From the NCBI RefSeq assembly GCF_002287175.1, contig NZ_LMVM01000001.1, positions 620,001 to 684,000 on the forward strand: a stretch of 64,000 bases of DNA, written 5' to 3'. The position numbers and the translations under genes are program-made. Positions 48,589 through 57,829 of this stretch are shown piece by piece (positions within the stretch are counted from its first letter, which is position 1; each line of letters opens with the position of its first letter). The DNA is from Methanobacterium bryantii (GTDB taxonomy: Archaea; Methanobacteriota; Methanobacteria; Methanobacteriales; Methanobacteriaceae). The notes under the pieces are model-generated. The model made no database searches. It was not told the origin of the DNA and was given only the letters and a program-made list of their open reading frames with translations.

Positions 48589-49597
48589 TCAAACACCTTC
48601 TTACTCAAACTTTTTTTCATATTTCATCATTACTTCAATAATTTTTAGGGTATAATCTAATGAAGCAATTAAGATATTACTAAAATCTTATAAATCCTCA
48701 TTTAGAGATATATTAATCTTTTTTGGCATTAGTAATTTCATTCGAGTATGTAAAATAGAAAAATTGTTGTAAAAAAAAATTTTAGAGTCATTACTAGTCA
48801 TATCACGTTATAAATGTTATTAATAATATTAAATAACCAAAAACTAAAATTTTTGTTATTAACGCCTCTTCCTATTCCAATGAATTATCCCCTAATTTAT
48901 TTTATAAATTTAGTTTTCATATATATAATTTTCTAAGTTTTATTTAGTCCATAGTAACTTTTTTATGGTTGAATTTGTCTTATAATCCATTTTAATTATA
49001 ATTAAAGCTAAAAATACATCTATTATTTAATAATTTTAGTATATTGGTCATATATGCTCTATTTTATTGATATTTGGTCTTTAATCCGATTATTTATGAA
49101 TAATTAGTTCTATAAACTTCATATGCGTTTATTGTTTCAAATGAAAGAAATAATTGCAACTGAATTTTAGTCCTATTTTTTTAGTAACGCAAAATATGAT
49201 ACAAATTAAATTTAATAAAGAAATCGAAGGGCGAAATATCGTCTCTGATATTCATAGTTTACCCTTTAAATTAAAATTCGCCCTTCAACTCATTGTTTGT
49301 TGGTGTTTTCAATACTAGAAAAAAAGTATTTTTCTCTATTTTTTTATTCTTTTTATTCAGGTAAATGGATACGCCGGGACATTAAATGGTGGCACTCAAC
49401 GTCAGGGAAGGTTAGTATATGGATAATTTAATACTAATTTTTGACTTATTTATAATTTCATTTTAGTGAATTTGTGCCAGAAAGTACAATCGTAAATGTT
49501 GAATATAAAGATGTGTGAAATAGGTGGTTAAATTTAAATTGACTTGATTTTAAGCAAAATATATTTAAACCATCCCAAAATTCTTTTTTAACGTGAA
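48589..49597. other. 1-kb AT-rich region with an inverted repeat
   Basis: No gene is seen. GAAGGGCGAA (49226-49235) and TTCGCCCTTC (49277-49286) form a perfect stem with a 41-nt loop containing ATATC/GATAT. The region may encode a small RNA. The part around 49360-49420 has higher GC but no stable frame. Confidence 0.45.
49226..49286. repeat. Long-loop inverted repeat, 10-bp GC-rich stem
   Basis: GAAGGGCGAA at 49226-49235 pairs with TTCGCCCTTC at 49277-49286; an inner ATATC/GATAT stem gives a two-level hairpin. In this AT-rich spacer the GC-rich stem stands out. It resembles the elements at 6516 and 8290 in design but not in sequence. Confidence 0.5.
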
Positions 49598-50020
49598 TTA
49601 ATTTTCTATTGTTTCAAAAGCTAATTTTAATTTCTTAAATGAATACAAACATGCATTTTCTGCAGCTTTTTTCTTTTCAAAATAGAATAAATGTGAACTG
49701 CACTTGCAGTCAGAACAGCCGAATTTGTCAGTGGATGTTCCTTTCTTTGAAATTTCCATGGCAACATCACACTCCCATTTTTCTGGGCTTCTTTCCAGTA
49801 TTACTTCTTTTACATCTGAATTTGGGGAGTTTAAAAGGTAGTCGATATGCCAGAACAACTTTTTTTCTTTGGATAGATGTCTTCGTACCCTGCTGTCTAT
49901 AGAATTAAGTGCAGATCCTACATACACATAGTATCCCTTTTTAAAGTCCATTTCACCAAGTTTTCCTACTTTAATTGTTGAATCTTGGCTTAATTGGATT
50001 ATGAGACAGTATGTTGCCAT
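49598..50020 (-). CDS. DUF123 (GIY-YIG-like) protein
   Basis: A 140-residue protein of the archaeal DUF123 family, a GIY-YIG nuclease relative. The opening strand carries GYYVYVGSALNSIDSRVRRH, the counterpart of the GIY-YIG motif and its catalytic Arg region. KLFWHIDYLL follows, and then a cysteine group CDVAMEISKKG with FGCSDCKCSSHLFYF. The fold suggests nucleic-acid cleavage or binding, although DUF123 proteins have no proven activity that I know. GGTGTTAAA-type ribosome-binding sequence precedes the ATG. Gene neighbours give no hint. Confidence 0.85.
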   Translation of the reverse strand: MATYCLIIQLSQDSTIKVGKLGEMDFKKGYYVYVGSALNSIDSRVRRHLSKEKKLFWHIDYLLNSPNSDVKEVILERSPEKWECDVAMEISKKGTSTDKFGCSDCKCSSHLFYFEKKKAAENACLYSFKKLKLAFETIEN

Positions 50021-50077
50021 TTTAACACCTTAGTTATGCTTAAAATTAGTTTTAATTATGACTTATATAAATTAAGG

Positions 50078-50473
50078 TTATGCTTTAATTTTGCTTATAT
50101 AATCTTTTACATCTTTTATCTGTTCAAGATAATCATCGATTATATATAATACATTTTCATAGGGCCCAAGTTCACGATCACATTTTTTATCAATTGATTT
50201 TCGTTTAGATGAAACTTTAGTTCTTTTAATTGACCCTAAAAGAGAAGATTTATTGTAATCATAATTTAAATATTTCAATTTAACTGCCCTCATATCTGCT
50301 GAAACTTGCCGCCTTATTTCCAGCAAATTTTCTTCTATTCGTTCTATACCAATTAAAGTCATTCTGGCTTCAAGAATAGAAGATGTTTTTAATTCAAAGC
50401 TTTCTATATCCAAGTTTGAAACCATTCTTTCATATTCTTTGGCTTTCAGTATTTTTTTTTCAATCTTGGGCAT
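50078..50473 (-). CDS. Hypothetical helical basic protein
   Basis: A 131-residue, highly charged, mostly helical protein with coiled-coil character (RMTLIGIERIEENLLEIRRQ, later NVLYIIDDYLEQIKDVKDYI) around a basic middle (GSIKRTKVSSKRKSIDKKCD). I recognise no family. It could bind nucleic acid through its basic centre or a partner through its helices. It lies 58 nt from the DUF123 gene on the same strand and may be its operon partner. The upstream ribosome-binding site is weak. Confidence 0.5.
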   Translation of the reverse strand: MPKIEKKILKAKEYERMVSNLDIESFELKTSSILEARMTLIGIERIEENLLEIRRQVSADMRAVKLKYLNYDYNKSSLLGSIKRTKVSSKRKSIDKKCDRELGPYENVLYIIDDYLEQIKDVKDYISKIKA

Positions 50474-51007
50474 GTTAAATTATTTGAAATAACTAATATA
50501 AATATGCTAACAGTTTAATACTTATTTATTATTTTAAAAAAATGATTTTTAACAGGAGTATCCTTTCATAATATTGGATATTAAAAAAAATGATCTATCC
50601 TGCCATTAAAAATTATTGAAATTGATATTAATTCTTCTTAAATTGAATGTATACATCAAAATTGTAAACTTTATGTCCAAATAGTTTTAATTAAGTATCA
50701 GTTAATTAGTGAATGAATTTGTATTTTTGAGGCCGCAGTTAATTTTTTACTGGTTAATTAATATTAACCTTTACATATGTAAATCTATAACCCTGAGAAC
50801 AAAGAATTCATTTGGTTAATTTTCATTCAATCATTTAAAAATCCAATAAATTAAAAAAAGTATATATTACTAATTGAGTCTAACTTAAGATTAAATAAAA
50901 TAAGTAAAGTTTACAAATTATATTGAAATTTAAAGCATATCTGTGAGGGAAGTTTAGGAATAAGATCAATTGAATATTAAGATAAATCTTAAATTCTATT
51001 AAAAGTA
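50474..51007. other. AT-rich spacer
   Basis: A 534-nt region with no open frame, no strong hairpin and no recognised RNA. It probably contains the promoter for the 50473 gene. Confidence 0.35.
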
Positions 51008-51199
51008 TTATTTACTATTCATCAATGCAATTTTACTGGTCACTACTGTTTTGGCCCTTAGAAGAATACTGTCTGCATGATCTCTATTCTGGATTTCATA
51101 TTCTATTTTTTGAAGTAAAAACCCTAAATTATTGGGTTTGCATTTATATGCATCATCTAAAAATTTACTAGATACTTCCCTATCAATAATTTCATCCAT
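51008..51199 (-). CDS. Small helical protein, paralogue of the 29045 gene
   Basis: A 63-residue helical protein that shares AYKCKPNNLGFLLQKI and LLRAKTVVTSKIAL with the protein at 29045-29260, including the single Cys and the RAK-V-T motif. Length and strand match; the N-terminal 15 residues differ (MDEIIDREVSSKFLD). GAGGTGAAACTAA precedes the ATG. As with its paralogue, no domain is recognisable and it stands alone. Two diverged copies in one window suggest a genus-level family that is kept by selection. Confidence 0.6.
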   Translation of the reverse strand: MDEIIDREVSSKFLDDAYKCKPNNLGFLLQKIEYEIQNRDHADSILLRAKTVVTSKIALMNSK

Positions 51200-51554
51200 T
51201 TAGTTTCACCTCTACGACTATATTAGACAACTTTGTTGGTTGTACTAATATTTGTCATAAGGATTATTTAGATTTTTCCTATTATAGGATGAATTATTGC
51301 TATGTGAATATTTTGGCAGGTAAATTTTAGATCATTTAACAGGATTTAAGCTTTAATTTATACATTGTTAAGTTTTATGACTTTTTTTGGAAATATATCA
51401 GGTTTAAAAGCTAAAATAAGTAATATCTATTTAATTTAGAAATTAGCTTATTTTTTCTAAATTTGCTTAATATTTACTGGCCTGTTAAATGATCTGATTT
51501 TAAATTTCAGGAAATATTCATCTTCTGGTAAAATTTAAAAGCGTAACTGGTTGT

Positions 51555-51701
51555 TTAAATGATAACAATAAAAATTATTATAAAACTGGCAAAGACATCC
51601 AGATTCCATGTAAAATGCGCCTGAAATTTGTCACGGTCCTTAGCTAACATTTCATTAGATTCTTTATCTGTATAAAATGTTTTTGGAGATAGATAAATCA
51701 T
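51555..51701 (-). CDS. Possible 48-residue single-pass membrane protein
   Basis: A reverse-strand frame from an ATG at 51701 encodes MIYLSPKTFYTDKESNEMLA, a charged middle (KDRDKFQAHFTW) and a hydrophobic end (FASFIIIFIVII) ending at TAA 51555-51557. Residue use is protein-like and the C-terminal tail would anchor it in the membrane. The ribosome-binding site is weak (TTTAGGCT). Hairpin repeats lie directly upstream. No homologue comes to mind; it may be a remnant of a larger gene. Confidence 0.35.
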   Translation of the reverse strand: MIYLSPKTFYTDKESNEMLAKDRDKFQAHFTWNLDVFASFIIIFIVII

Positions 51702-51722
51702 AGCCTAAAAAACTTTTAAAAT

Positions 51723-51819
51723 CTCTCAAAAATTCATAGAATTTTGGGGAGCCCTCAAACGCTAAGCGTTTGGGGCAGAAAAACATAGTTTCTCATGTGC
51801 AAAAAACTTTGTTTTTTGC
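51723..51819. repeat. Palindromic repeat units
   Basis: Units: CTCAAAAATTC/GAATTTTGGGGAG with loop ATA (51725-51751), GCCCTCAAACGC/GCGTTTGGGGC with loop TAA (51751-51776), and GCAAAAAAC/GTTTTTTGC with loop TTT (51799-51819). The second is the closest intergenic match to the unit inserted in arsC. Confidence 0.7.
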
Positions 51820-52013
51820 TAACTTCGATTTTTCGTTGCATCGGTAAAAAACTGCATAAAATTAATCTTCCTGAAAGCTAAATTTTGTACTTTTAATTAT
51901 AATTTAATTAAAATTAATATATTTAATTATTTATAGTCTTTAATCAATATTAACTAACTGATTTGTTTTAGTAGAATAATTAAATTTAAAAGAATGATAA
52001 TTGGAGAAATGAT

Positions 52014-52427
52014 ATGGAATACACTTTTTATGCTAAAGGACATAAAAATGTCACTTCTGCCCATAGATCAACATTTGAAGTTACTATGGATGAAGAAATA
52101 GGAATAAGGGCTGATTGTATTGTAGGGGTTTCATCTAAAACTAAGCTTGTAGATCTTCCTTCAGAACTTAGAAAAGCCATAAAAGATGAAAATACACGGA
52201 TTAAAGTTCAACTTGAAACAGAAAATGTAAAGGATGAAATTAACGGGTATGGACATCCAGAACTTACTCTGGATCATCCAACAGATATGGTATGTAGAAA
52301 AAGTGAGTTTAAATGCAGCCGTACTTTGATGATAAAATCAGACAAAGCTGCAGTTGACCTTAAAAGGGAGCTTGTAGAGGATTTAAAGGAAGGAAAAGAT
52401 TTAAAGGTAACAATATTGGTAGAATAA
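52014..52427 (+). CDS. DUF371 family protein
   Basis: A 137-residue protein of the archaeal DUF371 family. Features are the opening FYAKGHKNVTSAHRSTFEVT, then IGIRADCIVGVSSKTKLVDL, GYGHPELTLDHPTDMVCRKS and CSRTLMIKSDKAAVDLKREL. The family is widespread in methanogens with unknown function; the conserved GHxxV and HP-x-D residues suggest a binding site. GGAGAAATGAT precedes the ATG. It is followed by a micro membrane protein and a zinc-ribbon regulator on the same strand, perhaps one operon. Confidence 0.87.
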   Translation: MEYTFYAKGHKNVTSAHRSTFEVTMDEEIGIRADCIVGVSSKTKLVDLPSELRKAIKDENTRIKVQLETENVKDEINGYGHPELTLDHPTDMVCRKSEFKCSRTLMIKSDKAAVDLKRELVEDLKEGKDLKVTILVE

Positions 52428-52478
52428 TAAAAGTTAAACTATCTTGAATAATTAAACAGATAATTTAAAGTGATTTTT

Positions 52479-52571
52479 ATGAATATAATGGGTGCAGTAC
52501 TGGGTGGAGTAATAGGCGCAATAATAGGCGTAATTTTAGCAATAGCTATAATCAAAGCTAAAAACAGGTGA
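52479..52571 (+). CDS. 30-residue membrane micro-protein
   Basis: A 30-codon frame starting at the ATG of 52479 encodes MNIMGAVLGGVIGAIIGVIL then AIAIIKAKNR, a single membrane helix with glycine-zipper spacing (GxxxG-like) and a basic cytosolic end. AAAGTGATTTTT lies before it. Its stop overlaps the GTG start region of the next gene, so translation is probably coupled. The hydrophobic design and gene coupling make it more convincing than a random frame. It may oligomerise in the membrane; the function is unknown. Confidence 0.6.
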   Translation: MNIMGAVLGGVIGAIIGVILAIAIIKAKNR

Positions 52572-52888
52572 TCGATTTGGATCATATATACGAAAAGGTT
52601 AAATCATTCATAGAAGACAACGGCGATGAATATTATCTCTGCGAGATAGAGGATATTCTGGGGGTCGATGAAGAAACCCTTTTAGAAGTGCTCAAGCAGC
52701 TTAAAAATGATAATATAGTAACTGAAGAGCATTTTTTTGAAACGGGCTGTGTAAATAATAGAGTATGTACAGACTGCTTTGAACCTATGGAACATGAAGA
52801 TACAGAGCTTAAAGAAACTCCTGAAGGGGATATTCAGCATATTCATGTTTACAGGTGTCATAAATGCTTTAAAAAGGAATATTACTAA
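52568..52888 (+). CDS. Winged-helix and zinc-ribbon protein
   Basis: A 106-residue protein with an N-terminal winged-helix-like part (IYEKVKSFIEDNGDEYYLCE, ILGVDEETLLEVLKQLKNDN) and a C-terminal zinc ribbon: CTDCFEPMEHED near residue 66 and YRCHKCFKK near residue 95. It looks like a small archaeal transcription regulator. The start is the GTG at 52568 or the TTG at 52577, both close to GGTGAT. The stop of the membrane micro-protein overlaps it, so the two may act together, for example as membrane signal and regulator, which is only a guess. Confidence 0.7.
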   Translation: MIDLDHIYEKVKSFIEDNGDEYYLCEIEDILGVDEETLLEVLKQLKNDNIVTEEHFFETGCVNNRVCTDCFEPMEHEDTELKETPEGDIQHIHVYRCHKCFKKEYY

Positions 52889-53026
52889 CTTTAATTTATA
52901 TTTTTTCTTAATTTAAAAATTATAGTAAAAAATAGTTATTTTAGTTTTTTTATGGAAAATATATATTAAAAGTAGAATTCAACTTATTTACTGATCTTAA
53001 CAGCTCTTAAACATTTATGTTTGGAG

Positions 53027-53131
53027 TATCAAAACTTTAGTTTTGATAGCTCAAAATTTTTTTTATTTTTGAGCGAGGCAGTCGAAAATCGGAGATTTTC
53101 GTGCCCCAAAAAATCTTTGATTTTGTGAGGG
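53027..53131. repeat. Palindromic repeat units with T-tract
   Basis: Units: TATCAAAAC/GTTTTGATA (53027-53048), GCTCAAAA/TTTTGAGC (53049-53074), CGAAAATC/GATTTTCG with loop GGA (53083-53101), and CCCCAAAAAATC/GATTTTGTGAGGG with loop TTT (53104-53131). The last is followed by TTTTTT. They lie between the zinc-ribbon gene and the tRNA, whose transcripts converge, and may also terminate them. Confidence 0.7.
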
Positions 53132-53152
53132 ATTTTTTCTCTGAAAATGTTG

Positions 53153-53500
<348 letters not shown>

Positions 53501-53661
53501 GCTTGAGAGTGTTGTTCAACTATTATTGAATTATTATGTAATTTTTGATTAAATAAATGGATTAAAACAAGTTCAAACTTAAATTAACCTGGGAACAACT
53601 TTGTTTTTTTCAATATAACATATGAAGTATACCATGCACATAATATGGACATGAATGTTCC
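53501..53661 (-). repeat. MITE-like dispersed repeat, copy 3, inverted
   Basis: The reverse complement aligns along its length with 39990-40135: ATTCATGTCC, TATGTGCATG, TTGAACTTGTTTTAA, CCATTTATTTAAT, CAAAAATTAC, AATAATTCAATAATA and CAACACTCT in the same order. The opposite orientation and different surroundings show that the element has moved. It has no coding potential. Confidence 0.6.
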
Positions 53662-53711
53662 TAAAAAGTTATTTAAAATATATAATTAATATGGTTATGT
53701 AAGGTAGTGCT

Positions 53712-54008
53712 ATGAAAGCTGTAACTGAAACCCGTGATGGAATAGTAGTAGATATAGAAGTTTCTCCTAAATCAAAGACGTTTGAAATAATTGGTTACAA
53801 TAAGTGGCGAGAAAAAATAGAAATTAGAATAAAATCAGTTCCGCAGAAGGGTAAGGCTAATAAAGAAATAGTAAATGAATTTTCACGTCTTACAGGGTCG
53901 CAAGTTGAAATTATTTCAGGACTGAAAAGCCATCATAAGACTCTCAGAGTTTATAATCTCTCTAAATCTGAATTTTTACATATTCTAAAGGATAAATATA
54001 ATTTATAG
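53712..54008 (+). CDS. DUF167 (YggU-like) protein
   Basis: A 98-residue member of the DUF167/YggU family. The hallmark is the central VPQKGKANKEIVNEFSRLTG followed by VEIISGLKSHHKTLRV, both typical. The N-terminal strand reads GIVVDIEVSPKSKTFEI. Length is normal. These small alpha-beta proteins occur in all domains, with no settled function. The ATG at 53712 has a weak GTAGTG site before it. The gene stands alone between the MITE-like repeat and a small membrane protein. Confidence 0.88.
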   Translation: MKAVTETRDGIVVDIEVSPKSKTFEIIGYNKWREKIEIRIKSVPQKGKANKEIVNEFSRLTGSQVEIISGLKSHHKTLRVYNLSKSEFLHILKDKYNL

Positions 54009-54303
54009 TACTGTATCTTATCAAAATTATAGTTTCGTAAACGTCAAAATCATTTTGATAGTAATCTAGAACATCTGATTATTACACTATAAAATAGGGG
54101 TTAGGTAAAACAAATATTATATATCTAAAAAGTTGAGTTATTTTTATATCATTAACAATTTAATTTCATATTAAAAACAAAAATTATCTAATTTATTTCA
54201 CTTTACTATTATGCCCTTTAAATCAGTTAAAACAATATATTAAATGTAATATTCAAGTGACAATATAAAATAGTGGCAATTATTTAAAAACAGGTTATAA
54301 AAC
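54009..54303. other. AT-rich spacer
   Basis: A 295-nt non-coding stretch. An imperfect hairpin (TATCAAAATTATAG and CAAAATCATTTTGATA) lies near 54018-54060 and may end the DUF167 transcript. Nothing else is seen. Confidence 0.35.
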
Positions 54304-54534
54304 ATGACAGGTAAAAATACAAATTATTTAATCGTAGCTGTAGTTTTTATTATGGCTGTATATGCGTTCTATACAAAATACTATTTTAACGCATCAGGAT
54401 GGTTTTTATTAGGGTTAACTCTGATTTTAATCACGTATTTCTCTAAAATTAGTGCAGATAAAAAGTATTATATGATGGCACTTCCATTGCCGATTTTAGC
54501 CTTAATTTGTTTTGCACTTGAGTTTATCTACTGA
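54304..54534 (+). CDS. Small three-helix membrane protein
   Basis: A 76-residue hydrophobic protein with three predicted membrane helices: LIVAVVFIMAVYAFYT, WFLLGLTLILITYF, and MALPLPILALICFALEF. Short charged loops (KISADKKYY) lie between. I recognise no family. The ATG has only a weak upstream site (ACAGGTTATAAAAC). It lies before the remains of a glycosyltransferase-like membrane gene and might itself be part of that decayed locus. Otherwise it is an orphan. Confidence 0.5.
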   Translation: MTGKNTNYLIVAVVFIMAVYAFYTKYYFNASGWFLLGLTLILITYFSKISADKKYYMMALPLPILALICFALEFIY

Positions 54535-54639
54535 AGTGCTAAGTGCTTTTTAGAGTAAAAAAATATAAAATTTTGAGTTAGATATAAACTAGTTTTTTTA
54601 AACCATTTAAGAAGATATTAAAGGATAATAGAATATGTC

Positions 54640-55168
54640 CTATTTTAACTGTAATTATATTTTCTGCAGGTTACCTTCCTATTTTAGTTGAAGAGAGATA
54701 TTTAGGGGTATTATATATTTTATTAATTTTAATGATGGGGTCATTTGCTTAATTAATTGTTTAAACATGGCTTTTTCACTGCCTGGAAAAGTATAGTTTT
54801 GCGGGTTTTGCACTTTCATTTATATGGATGCCTGCGTCGTTTTTGAGTGAAAATATTAATTCAGATAAGGAAATATATAACATGGCGAATCTTATTGAAG
54901 ATCAATACAATATTCATGGGAATATAGCAGTTAATCATGACAATAAGAAAATACATAGAACCTATTTGTTGTATTATTTGGGAACTAACTATTTAAGGCA
55001 AACGAATATCATTAGCTCCCAGTTACAATAAAATTGAAAAATATAATGTTGACTTTTATATAGTATGGGATATAATAACTCTGTTTTTAGGATATACTGA
55101 AGTTACAAATGATAAAATAAATGTTTTAAAGATATATTCCATAAATAATAAAGTACCAGTGGAAAATT
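54640..55168 (+). pseudogene. Remnant of a membrane glycosyltransferase-like gene
   Basis: Fragments in shifting frames encode a hydrophobic part (GYLPILVEERYLGVLYILLI near 54665-54740, then FAGFALSFIWMPASFLSENI after 54790) and a soluble C-terminal part. The latter reads INSDKEIYNMANLIEDQYNI and VNHDNKKIHRTYLLYYLG, then, after a shift, NVDFYIVWD and VLKIYSINNKVPVEN up to a stop near 55168. The design resembles the C-terminal end of GT39-type integral membrane glycosyltransferases or DUF2206-like proteins. It sits directly upstream of the glycan locus, so it is probably a lost member. Confidence 0.5.
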
Positions 55169-55274
55169 AAATCTATAAAAAAACCAAAAAAGTTTATAAG
55201 TCATTTGAATGTAAGTATAATATGTATAACTAAAGAATTTAAACTTTTAACATGTAATTAATAGGTGAACAGTT

Positions 55275-56120
55275 ATGAAAGCGGTGATACCTGCTGCTGG
55301 ACTTGGTACAAGGTTTTTACCTGCCACAAAAGCACAACCAAAAGAAATGCTCCCAGTGTTTAATAAACCAACAATACAATACGTAGTTGAAGAAGCTGTA
55401 GCTTCAGGAATAGATGATATATTAATAATAACAGGAAAAGGTAAACGATCCATTGAAGATCATTTTGACAGAGCTTTTGAATTAGAATACTTCCTTAAAA
55501 ATGGTGGAAAAACTGATTATCTCAAGGAAGTAGAGTATATATCTGAGCTCGCTGATATTTATTATGTAAGACAAAAAAAGCAGAAGGGACTTGGAGATGC
55601 AATAGCATGTGCAAGAAAACACGTCGACGGCGATCCTTTTGCAGTTTTGCTTGGAGATACCATAGCTCAATCTAAAGTTCCCTGTACAAAGCAGCTTATG
55701 AATGTTTATGATAAGTACGAATCTTCAGTGATTGCTATAGAAGAAGTTCCTGATGAAAAAGTAGAAAGATATGGTATAATTAAGGGATCTAAAATTGATG
55801 ATTCTCTTTATAAAATTGAAGACCTGGTTGAAAAACCTAAATTAGCGGATGCACCTTCCAATTTAGGAATTATAGGAAGATATTTACTCACTCCGGATAT
55901 TTTTGATCATATTGATGAAGTTGAACCCGGCGTCGGTGGCGAAATCCAGCTTACAGATGCTTTAAGGCATTTAGATGAAAGCTACGGTTGTATATTCAAT
56001 GGTAAACTCCATGATATTGGGAATACAGTGGACTGGCTTAAAAGCTCAATTGAAATTGCAATGGAAGATGAGGATGTTAAAAAGGAATTACTGGAGCATT
56101 TAAGCAATCTTCTAAAATAA
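55275..56120 (+). CDS. galU: UTP-glucose-1-phosphate uridylyltransferase
   Basis: A 281-residue nucleotidyltransferase making UDP-glucose from UTP and glucose-1-phosphate. The N-terminal nucleotide loop is VIPAAGLGTRFLPATKAQPK, followed by EMLPVFNKPTIQYVVEEAV. Other hallmarks are QKGLGDAIACARKHV, FAVLLGDTIAQS, LVEKPKLADAPSNLGIIGRY and GGEIQLTDAL. The length is normal. GGTGAACAGTT precedes the ATG. It opens a run of glycosyltransferases, for which it would supply the activated sugar. Confidence 0.95.
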   Translation: MKAVIPAAGLGTRFLPATKAQPKEMLPVFNKPTIQYVVEEAVASGIDDILIITGKGKRSIEDHFDRAFELEYFLKNGGKTDYLKEVEYISELADIYYVRQKKQKGLGDAIACARKHVDGDPFAVLLGDTIAQSKVPCTKQLMNVYDKYESSVIAIEEVPDEKVERYGIIKGSKIDDSLYKIEDLVEKPKLADAPSNLGIIGRYLLTPDIFDHIDEVEPGVGGEIQLTDALRHLDESYGCIFNGKLHDIGNTVDWLKSSIEIAMEDEDVKKELLEHLSNLLK

Positions 56121-56269
56121 TCGATGTTTTTAATTATTTTTATTAATTTAACATCTCTTTTTTTATTGATTATAAACAAATTATATAAGCAATACCATCA
56201 AAAATTGAACAGTATACTGAATTATTTATGATTTAAAAATTGTGGAAAGATATTAAACTAAGTGATTTT

Positions 56270-57394
56270 ATGAAGATTTCGATTGTTATCCCCGCATTAA
56301 ATGAAGAAGGAATCGTTGGTAAAACAGTTAAATCGGTTCCAGTTGAAAAATTAAAGAGCAATGGTCTTGATGTTGAGATAGTAGTGGTAGATAATGCATC
56401 AACTGATAACACTGCTTCAGAAGCACGTGAAGCTGGAGCAAGAGTGGTATATGGAGAAAAGAGAGGATATGGTAATGCTTATTTAAAAGGATTTTCTGAA
56501 GCAGAAGGGGATATAGTTGTAATGGGGGATGCAGACGGTACATATCCTTTTGAAATGACATATGAATTCATTCAACCTATCTTGAAGGGAGAAGCTGATT
56601 TTGTAATGGGCTCCAGGCTCAATGGAGATATAAAAGAGGGCGCCATGCCGGCACTTCACAGATATATAGGTAACCCTTTTCTTACATGGGTTTTAAATGT
56701 TCTATTTAAAGCTGGAATTTCTGATGCTCATTGTGGAATGAGGGCCATAAAAAAAGATGTTCTTGATGATTTAAACCTTAAAAGCAGTGGAATGGAATTT
56801 GCTTCAGAGATGGTAATTGAAGCCGCTAGAAAAAATGTTAGAATGACTGAAATTCCAATTACTTACTATCCTAGAGAAGGTGAATCAAAGTTAAGTTCTT
56901 TTGCAGATGGTTGGAGACACTTAAGGTTTATGATGCTTTACAGGCCTACACCGTTTCTTTTAGGTCCTGGTTTAGTAGTATTGATTGTAGGTATAGCTTT
57001 AACTCTTGGAGTTCTTTTTGGATTCCAGTCCCGGCGGCACACTTTAATTTTAGGCAGTTTACTGCTTATTATCGGATATCAAATGCTTCTGGCGTGGATA
57101 CAATTTGGAGCATTTGGAATAGTCAATGGAATCACTGGAACTTCTAGAACAATAAAGAAATTCGTTAATTACCATTCACTTGGAAGAGAACTATTTTTAG
57201 GGATTCTTCTTTTAGTCTGTGGGGTACTTGTAGGGTTTAAGGTACTCTTCAGCTGGCAGGCAGTTGGATTTGGAGCTCTCTCTGAGATTCAGTTTGCTAC
57301 ACTGGCTCTGATATTATCCATATTGGGAATTCAGACTATATTCTCCGGAATGTTCTTGAGCTTGCTGCTGTTAAACAGCGACTATGGCGATTAA
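56270..57394 (+). CDS. Family 2 glycosyltransferase with C-terminal membrane segments
   Basis: A 374-residue enzyme. The GT2 domain fills residues 1-220: MKISIVIPALNEEGIVGKTV, VVVDNASTDNTASEAREAGA, and VVMGDADGTYPFEM carrying the DxD motif. Residues 230-370 hold four membrane helices (FLLGPGLVVLIVGIALTLGV onward). This build resembles archaeal enzymes that load a sugar from a nucleotide donor onto a dolichyl-phosphate lipid. The ATG at 56270 follows AGTGATTTT; an in-frame upstream TTG is unlikely. It lies 150 nt after galU. The sugar and lipid are not determined. Confidence 0.9.
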   Translation: MKISIVIPALNEEGIVGKTVKSVPVEKLKSNGLDVEIVVVDNASTDNTASEAREAGARVVYGEKRGYGNAYLKGFSEAEGDIVVMGDADGTYPFEMTYEFIQPILKGEADFVMGSRLNGDIKEGAMPALHRYIGNPFLTWVLNVLFKAGISDAHCGMRAIKKDVLDDLNLKSSGMEFASEMVIEAARKNVRMTEIPITYYPREGESKLSSFADGWRHLRFMMLYRPTPFLLGPGLVVLIVGIALTLGVLFGFQSRRHTLILGSLLLIIGYQMLLAWIQFGAFGIVNGITGTSRTIKKFVNYHSLGRELFLGILLLVCGVLVGFKVLFSWQAVGFGALSEIQFATLALILSILGIQTIFSGMFLSLLLLNSDYGD

Positions 57395-57829
57395 TTGAGG
57401 TTTAGATGAATTTACAATTCATCTGCCAAAATTATGCATTACTTGAAAATCTAAAAAAATCAAGGATTTTCACATTTTTAGATTAATCATCAAAGATTTT
57501 AAGTTGAAATCTTTATGTTTTCCTGAACTCAAAAATGATAAATTTTTGAGGTTGAGAAAAACCGAAGCTTACGAAAATCGTAGATTTTCGTGCCTTCAAA
57601 AACCGAAGGTTTTTGATGCACCGAACACTGTCAAAAATCAAAGATTTTTGATGCATCGAAAATGCTACGCATTTTCGAATGTTTCATGTTTGAGTGCTCC
57701 AAAAATTCTACGAATTTTTGAGAGGTTTTTCGAACATTAAATTTTTAAAAAAAAATTTAAAGTTGAAGGAAATCTCTAAGGAGATTTCCTGAATTCAAAA
57801 ACAAAGTTTTGAAGGTTTGTGAATTGAAA
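57395..57829. repeat. Cluster of about ten palindromic hairpin units
   Basis: Ten stem-loops fill the spacer. Clear ones are 57528-57550, 57571-57591 (ACGAAAATC/GATTTTCGT, loop GTA), 57596-57616 (TCAAAAACC/GGTTTTTGA, loop GAA), 57631-57651 (TCAAAAATC/GATTTTTGA, loop AAA), 57656-57678 (TCGAAAATGC/GCATTTTCGA, loop TAC), 57700-57720 (CAAAAATTC/GAATTTTTG, loop TAC), 57768-57789 (GGAAATCTC/GAGATTTCC, loop TAAG) and 57794-57813. Stems differ in sequence, while stem length and loop size are constant. No gene is present. Confidence 0.8.

Noticed and set aside
57395..57829. CRISPR array
   Set aside because: The units are hairpins of differing sequence, there is no constant repeat with unique spacers of equal length, and no cas gene is in the window.
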